This document shows, one piece after another, positions 22,347 to 30,427 of a stretch of DNA of 64,000 bases (positions within the stretch are counted from its first letter, which is position 1; each line of letters opens with the position of its first letter). A model generated the notes under the pieces. That model was given only the letters and a program-made list of their open reading frames with translations. It was not told where the DNA came from and searched no databases. The translations under genes and the position numbers were made by a program. This DNA is from Acinetobacter calcoaceticus (GTDB taxonomy: Bacteria > Pseudomonadota > Gammaproteobacteria > Pseudomonadales > Moraxellaceae): the NCBI RefSeq assembly GCF_900520355.1, contig NZ_LS999521.1, positions 2,790,001 to 2,854,000 of the forward strand. Reading direction: 5' to 3'.

Positions 22347-22415
22347 TAGGCAAACAATAGGCTAAAAACTCATAAAAATAGGCAAATTAAGAGAAATAGG
22401 CAGATAGTAGGCAAA
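22347..22415. repeat. Five TAGGCAAA-type direct repeats next to the attachment site
   Basis: TAGGCAAA or close variants begin at 22347, 22358, 22379, 22397 and 22408 (spacings 11, 21, 18 and 11 bp, close to one or two helical turns). They lie between the excisionase-like gene and the attachment site, as arm-type integrase or Xis sites do. Function is inferred. Confidence 0.6.
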
Positions 22416-22553
22416 TAAAGTATATTATCGTATCATGACATAAGCTTTAATATTGTTTCAGGTATTTTCATTAAAATACAAAAACTTAAAAATGCTTTTC
22501 ATGTACTTAAATATGATCTAATATCGTTTCGTGGTGCTATAAAATCATTTTTA

Positions 22554-22612
22554 CCCGAGAACTCATCGGGTTCAGGGTAACGACACATGCAGCGGCATCT
22601 TCGGAGCATTTA
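22554..22612 (+). ncRNA. ssrS: 6S RNA (ssrS) 3-prime fragment at the right prophage attachment site
   Basis: The segment reads through a hairpin (CCCGA...TCGGG), GGGTTCAGGGTAACGACACA and GCAGCGGCATCTTCGGAGCAT. This aligns with the 3-prime end of E. coli 6S RNA (ACC-hairpin-GGGTTCAAGGGTTACAG, GCGGCGGCATCTCGGAGAT). The complementary 5-prime half is absent from the 200 bases upstream, which are phage. So only the 3-prime end is here, as expected for attR; the reconstituted gene should be at the left prophage end. The exact crossover base is not visible. Confidence 0.72.
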
Positions 22613-22727
22613 GTTTTAACTTTAAGAAAAATTCAAAATATTTATTTTAATTTAGCTTTTCATACAGACCTTTCAGTCTAAAATTTTCTTTTTAAACATT
22701 AAATTGCAGCTTATATATTTAATTTAT

Positions 22728-23057
22728 TCAACTCTCTCTAATTTTATTTTTATTAAGGCACTCTTCATACCAACCTGTTTGAAAATCTTCTATTGCTTTT
22801 CTTTTAAAGAAACCTGTTCTAAATACTTTGACAGAGTAAGCTGAATTAATTAAATCTTGATAAAGTTGTTTTGCTTTTGGATCTTCGAGACCATTCGCTA
22901 TCTGTTGTAAGTCTTGAGATGGAACTTTTTGTTGACGTGCCTCCATGACAGTATAAGCAACTTTTTTCACCACATTACAAATCTCGGGATCACTTACGTT
23001 TTCGTCGGCATGACAACTTAAAGACAAAAAACCAAGAAGAAACAATTTAAACTTCAT
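22728..23057 (-). CDS. Secreted hypothetical protein
   Basis: A 109-residue protein with an N-terminal signal (MKFKLFLLGFLSLSCHA) and a helical mature part containing three Cys (one near residue 27, one in the C-terminal WYEECLNK, one in the signal). It lies between the 6S fragment and fau. It could be a periplasmic protein; family not recognised. Confidence 0.65.
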   Translation of the reverse strand: MKFKLFLLGFLSLSCHADENVSDPEICNVVKKVAYTVMEARQQKVPSQDLQQIANGLEDPKAKQLYQDLINSAYSVKVFRTGFFKRKAIEDFQTGWYEECLNKNKIRES

Positions 23058-23149
23058 GACCCTACCTTATCTTTATAGTTTAAAACGAATGACAGAATTT
23101 AATTATTAAAAAAGAAATAGAAAATTTCTCACTATTTCTTTTTAAAAGA

Positions 23150-23263
23150 TCACGCTGGATTAATTACGTAAAAATAAATAATAAGCCCACCCAATACGGT
23201 TGAAGCAATGGTTAAGTATGTACCGACTGTATTAAAACTCTGTAAGAATTTCAAGATTTCCAT
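23150..23263 (-). CDS. 37-residue small membrane protein
   Basis: ATG at 23263 with AGGGG seven bases upstream; the ORF ends with TGA at 23150-23152. The peptide has a polar N-terminus (MEILKFLQSFNTVGTY) and one membrane helix (LTIASTVLGGLIIYFYV). The good ribosome binding site and clean hydrophobic profile support a real gene. Function unknown. Confidence 0.55.
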   Translation of the reverse strand: MEILKFLQSFNTVGTYLTIASTVLGGLIIYFYVINPA

Positions 23264-23376
23264 ATCTAGAACCCCTAAATTAGCGACTATAAAAACAAAA
23301 TGAAATTTATCATAACTCAATAATGCCAATCAATTCACATTTGTCGGATTTTTTGAGATTTAAAACATCAATTAGC

Positions 23377-23721
23377 TTATTGGTTACAACTAACCGCAAA
23401 GGCTTCTTTGTAGTAGTCAGTTGCACTCTTCAAATCTAACAATAATTTTTCTTCGCTATAAGGTTTGGGTGAAATTTTTATTAATGCGGGCATATATTGG
23501 GTTTTATAAACTTCTGGATAATCATGGCACAAGATTTTGACTTTAACCTCTTGTGGTGTTTTCGGATTATCCAATTGATCTAGAAATTCTCCGATTTTAC
23601 GGTCAGACTCTTCAAATTGAGCTTTATAGTCAACTTCAGCAGCTTCAGGCTCCGCTTGTTTTGCACACCCACCAAGTAGCAATACGGCGCTTATTGTAAT
23701 GGTTAAAATTTTTAACTTCAT
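23377..23721 (-). CDS. Small lipoprotein, unknown
   Basis: A 114-residue precursor with lipobox LLGGC (Cys19), so it is lipidated. The mature part is acidic/helical with two further Cys (KILCHDYPE and the C-terminal VSCNQ) that could form a disulfide. No family recognised. It is one of three short minus-strand genes for exported or membrane proteins before fau. Confidence 0.7.
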   Translation of the reverse strand: MKLKILTITISAVLLLGGCAKQAEPEAAEVDYKAQFEESDRKIGEFLDQLDNPKTPQEVKVKILCHDYPEVYKTQYMPALIKISPKPYSEEKLLLDLKSATDYYKEAFAVSCNQ

Positions 23722-23918
23722 AGGCTTAACAATTTCATATTCATCTTTTTAAATATTCTTAACTCATTAAATGTAAATAAATACTGGTAATACGTAAAGA
23801 AATAGAAGGTTTTATCGTTAAAAGAAGATCTATCACATCTGTTAAGGCAATTAATCAAATAAATTTAATGTTATCTTCCAATTACTCTTCTAATTCCATA
23901 AAGCTATAAAAAAATAGG

Positions 23919-23924
23919 TATAAT
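23919..23924 (+). promoter_or_regulatory. -10 box of a likely fau promoter
   Basis: TATAAT 39 bp before the fau ATG; the -35 (TTCCAT at 23894) is weak. It suggests fau has its own promoter here now that ssrS is separated from it. Confidence 0.4.
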
Positions 23925-23962
23925 TTTGCACGACTGTTCTCAAATCTTTGTTAGATTTACAT

Positions 23963-24547
23963 ATGAATGAACTTGGTTTTATTAGAAAAAATTTAAGATC
24001 TAAAAGGCGCTCTTTAACTCTCTTTGAGCAAAAACAAGCTCAGCTTAATGTTCTCCATCATTTAAATACGCTTGCTATTTTTCATTCATCAAAAAAAATT
24101 GGTTTATATTTACATGCCTTTGGAGAGGTTCATACAGAACTTCTCATAAAGCTGTGTTTTCAAAAAAATAAAAAAGTTTATTTACCGATGATTTGTTCTA
24201 TGAATCAACGTCTAGTTTGGGTAAAAATATCTAGAAACCAATATTTAAATCGACGTTTTTCTCATCATCCATTGGGCATGAAAGAACCCATGGCAACTCG
24301 AGGAGAACATGTATCAAAAATTGATTTACTGTTGATGCCACTTTTAGCTTGTGATCAATACGGTACGCGTATTGGTATGGGAGGCGGCTATTATGACCGT
24401 ACATTGGAAAATGCAAAACATAAGCCATATCGTTTGGGTCTAGCCCATCAATTTCAATTTATTGAGCATACTTTAAAACGTCAAAGTTGGGATCAACCAT
24501 TAGATGCTTTACTCACCCCTCAACATATTTATTATTTTAAAAGATAA
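23963..24547 (+). CDS. fau: 5-formyltetrahydrofolate cyclo-ligase
   Basis: A 194-residue enzyme (also ygfA) that converts 5-formyl-THF to 5,10-methenyl-THF with ATP. Signatures: the N-terminal RKNLRSKRRSLTLFEQ (basic substrate/ATP-binding start), IGLYLHAFGEVHTELLI, and the family C-terminal motif DQYGTRIGMGGGYYDRTL. I chose ATG 23963 over an upstream TTG. In E. coli fau follows ssrS; here a 6S fragment lies 1.35 kb upstream, supporting the disrupted order. Confidence 0.9.
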   Translation: MNELGFIRKNLRSKRRSLTLFEQKQAQLNVLHHLNTLAIFHSSKKIGLYLHAFGEVHTELLIKLCFQKNKKVYLPMICSMNQRLVWVKISRNQYLNRRFSHHPLGMKEPMATRGEHVSKIDLLLMPLLACDQYGTRIGMGGGYYDRTLENAKHKPYRLGLAHQFQFIEHTLKRQSWDQPLDALLTPQHIYYFKR

Positions 24548-24602
24548 TATCGATATGAAAATTAAAAATCAGTCTTGATTTTTCATGCCCCTAAAAGCAT
24601 AA

Positions 24603-24771
24603 AAGTAACCACCCTAAGGATGGTTACTTCTACGTGACAGACCGCTTTACCAACTTATATTAACATGTCTATTTAATGCTCAACATTAAATAAGTTTTGC
24701 ATTATTGTTAACTATACACTGCTTATAAATGGCATAAGAAAATGATTATTTTCTATCCGAATGCCTTTTTT
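24603..24771 (+). other. Intergenic region with two hairpins and a terminator (possible 3-prime-UTR RNA)
   Basis: Between fau and lon (24,548-24,990, no ORF). Three structures: AAGTAACCA/TGGTTACTT at 24603-24629, TATTTAATG/CATTAAATA at 24670-24692, and a terminator with inner stem AGAAAAT/ATTTTCT, outer GGCAT/ATGCC and six T (24731-24771). It may be the fau 3-prime UTR or a small RNA. Confidence 0.45.
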
Positions 24772-24990
24772 GTTATATGAATATTTTATAATTGTTAAGC
24801 TACATTACTTATCCTTTCTACAAAATTTTATTCTTCTTAAGAATTAATTCATTGATTCATAATATTTTTAAAAAAAGTTGACTAAATTAGTCATTTTTTC
24901 CACATTTTCTATTGAAAGGCCCTTGTAATTTTCAAAATACACATCACTATAAAAACATGGCAACCTCGTTGTCACTCATTAGGAGTGCCC

Positions 24991-27420
24991 ATGTCTGAAC
25001 TTATTATGAATGAAAAAACTGACTTAGAGCCTCAGGTTCCAAGTGTATTACCACTTTTAGCGTTACGCGATGTAGTGGTCTATCCACACATGCAAATTGC
25101 GTTATTCGTGGGTCGTGAAAAATCGATCAATGCAGTTGATGTGGCTCGTAACAGTGACAATTTAGTATTTGTAGTTGCGCAAAAAGATTCGCTTACAGAA
25201 GATATTGATCACGATAACCTTTATCAGTACGGAACTGTCGCTAAGATTGTTCAGGTCGTAAATCATGAAAATGATGAAAACTGTATCAAAGTACTGATTG
25301 AAGGGTTACAGCGCTCTAAGCTTGAAAAAATTATCGATGAAGATAGCCATTTGACTGCTGAACATAGCTTAAGTCCAATGACAATTGACGTAGATAAAGC
25401 TACCCAAGAAACTCGTTTACAAGAGTTACGTACTTTATTTGCTCAATATGCTGAAGCAAAATTACGTAATGCACGTGAACTGGTTGCAGCTGCTAATAAA
25501 ATTGAAGACTTACTACAACTTATGTTCTTCGTGGCAACACGTGTGCCTCTAAATATTGAAATTAAACAGAAGTTTTTAGAGTACGATGAGTTTGAAGCAC
25601 ATTTACAAGAGCTTATGAGCTACTTGGTGAATCAATCTGCTGAACAGCAAATTGAACAAACTTTGCATGACAGCGTAAAACGCCAAATGGAAAAAAACCA
25701 ACGTGAATACTTTCTAAATGAAAAAATGAAAGTTATTCAACGTGAACTTTCTGACATGAATGGCGGCGCAGAAGATGACGTTGCTGAAATAGAAAAACGT
25801 CTTGCTGAAGCTGATTTACCTGAACACGTACGTAAAAAAGCTGAAGCTGAGTTCCGTAAGCTTAAAGCAATGCAACCTGCATCTAGTGAAGCGGCTGTTG
25901 TACGTAACTATCTAGAAGTAATTTTAGATACGCCGTGGAATAAAGCGAGCAAAGTCAGCATTAACCTTGCGAAAGCTCAGGAAATTCTTGATACAGATCA
26001 TTACGGCTTAGATGACGTTAAAGATCGTATTGTTGAATACTTAGCTGTTCAGTCACGTGTTAAAAAACTCAAAGGCCCGATTCTATGTTTAGTAGGTCCT
26101 CCTGGTGTAGGTAAAACTTCACTTGGTGAATCAGTTGCAAAAGCAACAGGTCGTGAGTTTGTTCGTATGGCACTCGGTGGCGTACGTGACGAAGCTGAAA
26201 TTCGTGGTCACCGTCGTACTTATATTGGTGCGATGCCAGGTAAAATCGTACAGTCTTTAACAAAAGTTGGTGTGAAGAACCCTCTGTTCTTACTCGACGA
26301 AATTGACAAGATGGCACAAGACTACCGTGGTGATCCAGCTTCTGCATTGCTTGAAGTACTTGATCCATCACAAAACAGTAAATTCAACGATCACTATTTA
26401 GATCTTGATCTTGACCTGTCTGAAGTGATGTTCATTTGTACTGCAAACAGTATGAATATTCCTGAAGCATTGCTTGACCGTATGGAAGTTATTCGTCTAC
26501 CGGGTTATACCGAAGATGAAAAAGTGAACATTGCTGAACGTTACCTTGTTCCAAAAGCGATTAAGAACAACGGTCTACGTCCAAAAGAGTTAACAATTCA
26601 TGAAGAAGCAATTCGTGATATTGTTCAGCGCTATACACGTGAAGCTGGTGTACGTAGTTTAGAACGTGAAGTGTCTAAAATTGCGCGTAAAGTGGTAAAA
26701 GAAGCCGTAAGTAAAAAGTCTAAAAACTTACAACTTGATGTTACCTCTACCAATCTTCCAGAATACTTAGGTCCACATAAGTTTGACTTTGGTATTGCAG
26801 AAGATGAAGCGCAAGTAGGACGCGTAAATGGTCTAGCTTGGACATCTGTAGGTGGTGAGTTACTTACCATTGAAGTTGCAGCTGTAAAAGGTAAAGGTAA
26901 ATTCATTACTACCGGTTCACTCGGTGATGTCATGAAAGAGTCTATTACTACAGCAATGACTTTAGTACGTACACGTGCCGATGAGCTAGGTATTGAAGCT
27001 TCTCGTTTTGAAGAAACTGATGTACACGTTCACTTACCAGAAGGTGCAACACCAAAAGATGGTCCATCTGCTGGTTTAGCGTTAACCACTGCCCTTGTAT
27101 CAGCATTTACAGGTATTGCGATTCGTCCAGATATTGCAATGACTGGTGAAACAAGTTTAGGTGGTCGTGCAATGCGTATTGGTGGCTTAAAAGAAAAACT
27201 TCTTGCAGCACACCGCGGTGGAATCAAACTTGTATTTATTCCACAAGACAATGTTCGTGATTTGGCAGAAATTCCAGCCAATGTTAAAGAAGGTTTAGAA
27301 ATCAAAGCTGTAAAAAGTATTGATGACATCTTGCCTTTAGCATTAGTGTCAATGCCAAAACCTTTACCAAAAACACCGATTGTAAAACCGGTGGAAGGTT
27401 CAAAAGCAGCACGTCACTAA
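24991..27420 (+). CDS. lon: ATP-dependent protease Lon
   Basis: An 809-residue AAA+ serine protease that degrades misfolded and regulatory proteins in the cytoplasm. The N-terminal substrate domain spans about residues 20-300; Walker A GPPGVGKT is at 369-376 with Walker B FLLDEIDKM near 434. The C-terminal protease domain has KDGPSAG (catalytic Ser693) and GGLKEK (Lys736). ATG 24991 has AGGAG just upstream; an in-frame GTG at 24985 overlaps that site and is unlikely. A strong terminator follows. Full length compared with E. coli Lon (784). Confidence 0.97.
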   Translation: MSELIMNEKTDLEPQVPSVLPLLALRDVVVYPHMQIALFVGREKSINAVDVARNSDNLVFVVAQKDSLTEDIDHDNLYQYGTVAKIVQVVNHENDENCIKVLIEGLQRSKLEKIIDEDSHLTAEHSLSPMTIDVDKATQETRLQELRTLFAQYAEAKLRNARELVAAANKIEDLLQLMFFVATRVPLNIEIKQKFLEYDEFEAHLQELMSYLVNQSAEQQIEQTLHDSVKRQMEKNQREYFLNEKMKVIQRELSDMNGGAEDDVAEIEKRLAEADLPEHVRKKAEAEFRKLKAMQPASSEAAVVRNYLEVILDTPWNKASKVSINLAKAQEILDTDHYGLDDVKDRIVEYLAVQSRVKKLKGPILCLVGPPGVGKTSLGESVAKATGREFVRMALGGVRDEAEIRGHRRTYIGAMPGKIVQSLTKVGVKNPLFLLDEIDKMAQDYRGDPASALLEVLDPSQNSKFNDHYLDLDLDLSEVMFICTANSMNIPEALLDRMEVIRLPGYTEDEKVNIAERYLVPKAIKNNGLRPKELTIHEEAIRDIVQRYTREAGVRSLEREVSKIARKVVKEAVSKKSKNLQLDVTSTNLPEYLGPHKFDFGIAEDEAQVGRVNGLAWTSVGGELLTIEVAAVKGKGKFITTGSLGDVMKESITTAMTLVRTRADELGIEASRFEETDVHVHLPEGATPKDGPSAGLALTTALVSAFTGIAIRPDIAMTGETSLGGRAMRIGGLKEKLLAAHRGGIKLVFIPQDNVRDLAEIPANVKEGLEIKAVKSIDDILPLALVSMPKPLPKTPIVKPVEGSKAARH

Positions 27421-27436
27421 TTAAAATGTGAAAAAA

Positions 27437-27460
27437 AGAGAGCTTCGGCTCTCTTTTTTT
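27437..27460 (+). terminator. lon terminator
   Basis: AGAGAGC and GCTCTCT around a TTCG loop, followed by eight T: a textbook intrinsic terminator 17 bp after lon. Confidence 0.92.
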
Positions 27461-27511
27461 TGTTACACAATTTGATTGAAAAATATCCAACCATCCTCAT
27501 AATAGGTATTA

Positions 27512-27651
27512 AGAGTATTTAATTAAATTAAGTGCTCTTCGTTATCTATTCTTTTATAGATAGCCTTGTTTTTATTCTCTATGATCATCTGAACTCCAGA
27601 CAGATGATCATTTGATCGCAGTCCAACACTGTTTTTTGGACTGCGTTTTTT
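27512..27651 (+). ncRNA. Candidate small RNA between lon and rlmH
   Basis: A promoter-like pair TTGAAA (27476-27481), 18 bp, TAATAG (27500-27505) precedes three hairpins: TATCTAT/ATAGATA (27543-27562), ATGATCATCTG/CAGATGATCAT (27581-27611) and a terminator GCAGTCCAA/TTGGACTGC (27618-27644) with a T run. lon is already terminated upstream, so this second plus-strand terminator implies a separate transcript of about 140 nt. Confidence 0.5.
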
Positions 27652-27725
27652 ATGTCTATTTTACTACCACGAACTGATCTATTCCTCAGGTATAATGCCC
27701 AAGCTGTTTTGAATGAATAGATAAT

Positions 27726-28205
27726 ATGAAAATTCGTATTCTGACCATTGGTCAAAAAATGCCTGCTTGGGTTCTCACTGGTTTTGAAGATTATTTCAAA
27801 CGCATCCAACCTTTTGTGCAAACTCAAGTCATTGAACTTCCTATGGCCAAACGTGGTAAGAATGATTCAGAAGCAGATATTTTAAAATATTGCCAAATTG
27901 AAGGCGAAAGTATTCTAAATGCGTTAAAACCGAATGAAACTTTAATTGCCCTAGAAGTCGGTGGTCGAGAACTTAGTACAGAAAAGCTGGCTGACACCAT
28001 GAAACAGTGGATGCTTGAAGGTAATGATGTAGTACTCGCGATTGGTGGCCCAGATGGCTTGTCGGATCAAGTACGCAAAGCTGCTGCATGGCATTGGTCA
28101 CTCTCAAAACTAACCATGCCTCACCCTTTGGTACGTGTATTATTAATTGAGCAACTCTATCGAGCGATGACTATTAATCATAATCACCCCTATCACCGTG
28201 CATAA
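27726..28205 (+). CDS. rlmH: 23S rRNA (pseudouridine-1915-N3) methyltransferase RlmH
   Basis: A 159-residue SPOUT methyltransferase that methylates pseudouridine 1915 in helix 69 of 23S rRNA using SAM. The knot region has IALEVGGRELST and VVLAIGGPDGLS, and the C-terminal signature MPHPLVRVLLIEQLYRAMTI, then HNHPYHRA, is diagnostic. Length equals the usual 155-159. It is preceded by its own leader region with hairpins. Confidence 0.96.
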   Translation: MKIRILTIGQKMPAWVLTGFEDYFKRIQPFVQTQVIELPMAKRGKNDSEADILKYCQIEGESILNALKPNETLIALEVGGRELSTEKLADTMKQWMLEGNDVVLAIGGPDGLSDQVRKAAAWHWSLSKLTMPHPLVRVLLIEQLYRAMTINHNHPYHRA

Positions 28206-28317
28206 AAACAACAACCGTTTCATTTTAGGAACAATCCGTTGAGATCAGGATACTTTTAACATGTCCTGATTTTGGCATAATGACTATTATTCTGCTTTTC
28301 AACTCAGGTGTAATGCA

Positions 28318-29094
28318 ATGGAACTACAAACCCTTCCCGGACTGTTTATTTCACATGGTTCCCCCATGCTTGCACTTGACCCAGAACAAGTAGGGCCTGC
28401 TCTACATCGTTTAGGTACAAATCTTCCCACACCAAAAGCAATCATTGTGATGTCTGCACATTGGGAGAGTAAAGCACTTGAAGTGTGTATTTCGACTCGT
28501 CCCGAAACATGGCATGACTTCCGCGGCTTTCCTAAAGAACTATATGAAATTCGCTACAGCGCACCTGGGCAACCAGAACTTGCCGAAGAAATCTTAAAAT
28601 TACTGGCAGATGCTCATTTTGTTGCACATGCGAATAGCACCCGTCCTCGTGACCATGGCGTATGGATGCCTCTATTACATATGTATCCTGACGCAGATAT
28701 TCCTGTGGTCGAAATTTCTTTGCCAACAAATTTAAGCGCACAAGAAATTTATCGTATAGGACAGACTCTCGCGCCTTTACGCGACAAACAAATTTTACTC
28801 ATTGGTTCAGGGAGTATTACCCATAATCTTGCAGAGTTATCTTGGCAAGGAGACAACTCTAAAGTTCCTGAATGGGCTTCAACTTTTAGAAATACTATTG
28901 TTAATAAACTTACACATCAAGATTATGATGGCGTACTCGAATGGCAGTCATTGCCTTATATAAAACGTAATCACCCAACCCTTGAACATTTTGCACCTTT
29001 GTTTTTTGCTATGGGTACAGGTAATCGCTTTACGATTGTTCACAGCAGCTTCACAATGGGCTCACTAGGCATGGATATCTATCGTTTTGATTAA
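28318..29094 (+). CDS. ygiD: 4,5-DOPA-type extradiol dioxygenase (YgiD family)
   Basis: A 258-residue class III extradiol ring-opening dioxygenase. Candidate iron ligands are in LFISHGSPM (His13) and MSAHWES, with further His residues in RPRDHGVWMPL and GSGSITHNL. Members open catechol-type rings; the physiological substrate in Acinetobacter is unknown. Monocistronic, with a terminator after it. Confidence 0.85.
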   Translation: MELQTLPGLFISHGSPMLALDPEQVGPALHRLGTNLPTPKAIIVMSAHWESKALEVCISTRPETWHDFRGFPKELYEIRYSAPGQPELAEEILKLLADAHFVAHANSTRPRDHGVWMPLLHMYPDADIPVVEISLPTNLSAQEIYRIGQTLAPLRDKQILLIGSGSITHNLAELSWQGDNSKVPEWASTFRNTIVNKLTHQDYDGVLEWQSLPYIKRNHPTLEHFAPLFFAMGTGNRFTIVHSSFTMGSLGMDIYRFD

Positions 29095-29104
29095 TTATTA
29101 GCAA

Positions 29105-29125
29105 ATACCCCGTTTTTCGGGGTAT
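29105..29125 (+). terminator. Terminator after ygiD-like gene
   Basis: ATACCCCG and CGGGGTAT around TTTTT, 10 bp after the stop; the following T run is broken (ACCATTATTTTT), so it may be modest. Confidence 0.65.
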
Positions 29126-29263
29126 ACCATTATTTTTGTTGAAAATTAGAATAACTTACAAACTTATACATTTTAAAAACCGAAACAATCAAATGTTTAC
29201 ATTTTCTTTTTTTAAGAATGTTTTAAGCTTACTGCTGTTGTTTTTTTACTTGAAGTTTTTTAA

Positions 29264-30373
29264 ATGAAAATTAAATATTTAATTCTTGCGTTACTACCTT
29301 TTTCTTTAATGGCGTGTCAAACAGTTACTAATACTCCTGCTCCAATTGTATCTGAGCAACAACAAAACCTTGCAACCACTTTAGGTGAATATGCTTGGAC
29401 CTATCAAAATGTAAAAGCTTCTAAACCACTTATTCTTAACTTTAATGCAAACAGTCAACTAAATATTAATACAGGTTGTAACGGTCAGGGTGGTACTTGG
29501 AAGGTTGAAGGTAACCAACTTGTTACCTCTAGTCTTGTTTCAACTATGATGGCTTGTCAAGATGACTTGATGAAGCAAGAGCAACTCTCTACTAGCCTCT
29601 TTAGTGAAGCAAAATTACCAATCGAAATTAGCAACAATAATGGTCAGGTAATTTTAAGCGTGACAGATAAAACTGGTCAAAAGCACATTTTCCAAGGTCA
29701 AAAAGCAGTTAATACTCAAGCTTTAACAGATTATTCTTGGTCGTATCAGCCAGAAAATACAAAAAAACCAATCGTTCTTAACTTTACTAATGACCGTTTG
29801 TCTATCGCAACAGGTTGTAACCGTCAAGGAACAACTTGGAAAGTTGAAAATAATACGATTGTAACGGCTGACGTAATGTCAACTATGATGGCTTGTGAAC
29901 CTGCTTTAATGAAACAGGAACAATTCTCTAGTAGCCTCTTCCAAAAACGTGCGATTCCATTTGAACTCAATACAACAAATGTTGATCAACCAACATTAAC
30001 TGTTGTTGATGCGCAAGGTCAAAAATATACTTTCACAGGTAAAATGACACCTGAAGCAAAATATCAATCTGAAGGGAAAACTGTCTTCCTAGAAGTTGCT
30101 CCACAAACTAAATCATGTACTGGTGTAGCACCACAAACATGTATGCAAGTTCGTGAAATTAAATATGATGACAAAGGCGTTAAAACTTACGCTGACAAAA
30201 ACTGGTCATTATATTATGGTCAAATTGAAGGTTTTGAACACAATCCAGACCAACGCGTAATTTTGCGTGTAAAACGTTTTGAAGTGAAAAACCCAGCAGC
30301 AGACCAATCTAGCCTAGCAGATGTGTTAGATATGGTTGTAGAGCAAGAGTTAGTTAAAAAACCTAAAAAATAA
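29264..30373 (+). CDS. Lipoprotein with two META domains and DUF4377
   Basis: A 369-residue outer-envelope lipoprotein (lipobox SLMAC, Cys18). It has two tandem META (HslJ-like) domains, about residues 44-145 and 152-262. Each contains a GCN-Q-G-TWKVE motif and a VSTMMAC or MSTMMAC motif, so the duplication is clear. A C-terminal DUF4377 domain (about 270-355) follows, with KTVFLEVAPQTKSCTGVAPQ and WSLYYGQIEGF. META proteins are linked to stress and antibiotic tolerance in other bacteria; the role here is unknown. Confidence 0.85.
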   Translation: MKIKYLILALLPFSLMACQTVTNTPAPIVSEQQQNLATTLGEYAWTYQNVKASKPLILNFNANSQLNINTGCNGQGGTWKVEGNQLVTSSLVSTMMACQDDLMKQEQLSTSLFSEAKLPIEISNNNGQVILSVTDKTGQKHIFQGQKAVNTQALTDYSWSYQPENTKKPIVLNFTNDRLSIATGCNRQGTTWKVENNTIVTADVMSTMMACEPALMKQEQFSSSLFQKRAIPFELNTTNVDQPTLTVVDAQGQKYTFTGKMTPEAKYQSEGKTVFLEVAPQTKSCTGVAPQTCMQVREIKYDDKGVKTYADKNWSLYYGQIEGFEHNPDQRVILRVKRFEVKNPAADQSSLADVLDMVVEQELVKKPKK

Positions 30374-30388
30374 GTTTTTAGACTAAAA

Positions 30389-30414
30389 AAATCCGATGCT
30401 CATGCATCGGATTT
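30389..30414. terminator. Bidirectional terminator between META lipoprotein and gdhA
   Basis: AAATCCGATGC and GCATCGGATTT form an 11-bp perfect stem with a 4-base loop, flanked by A and T runs; it serves both convergent genes. Confidence 0.88.
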
Positions 30415-30427
30415 TTTATTTCTATTC

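Noticed and set aside
22430..22553. Complete 6S RNA gene ending at 22612
   Set aside because: The 180 bases upstream lack the strand complementary to the 3-prime arm; only the 3-prime end is present.
24985..24990. GTG start for lon
   Set aside because: The GTG overlaps the AGGAG ribosome binding site of the ATG at 24991.
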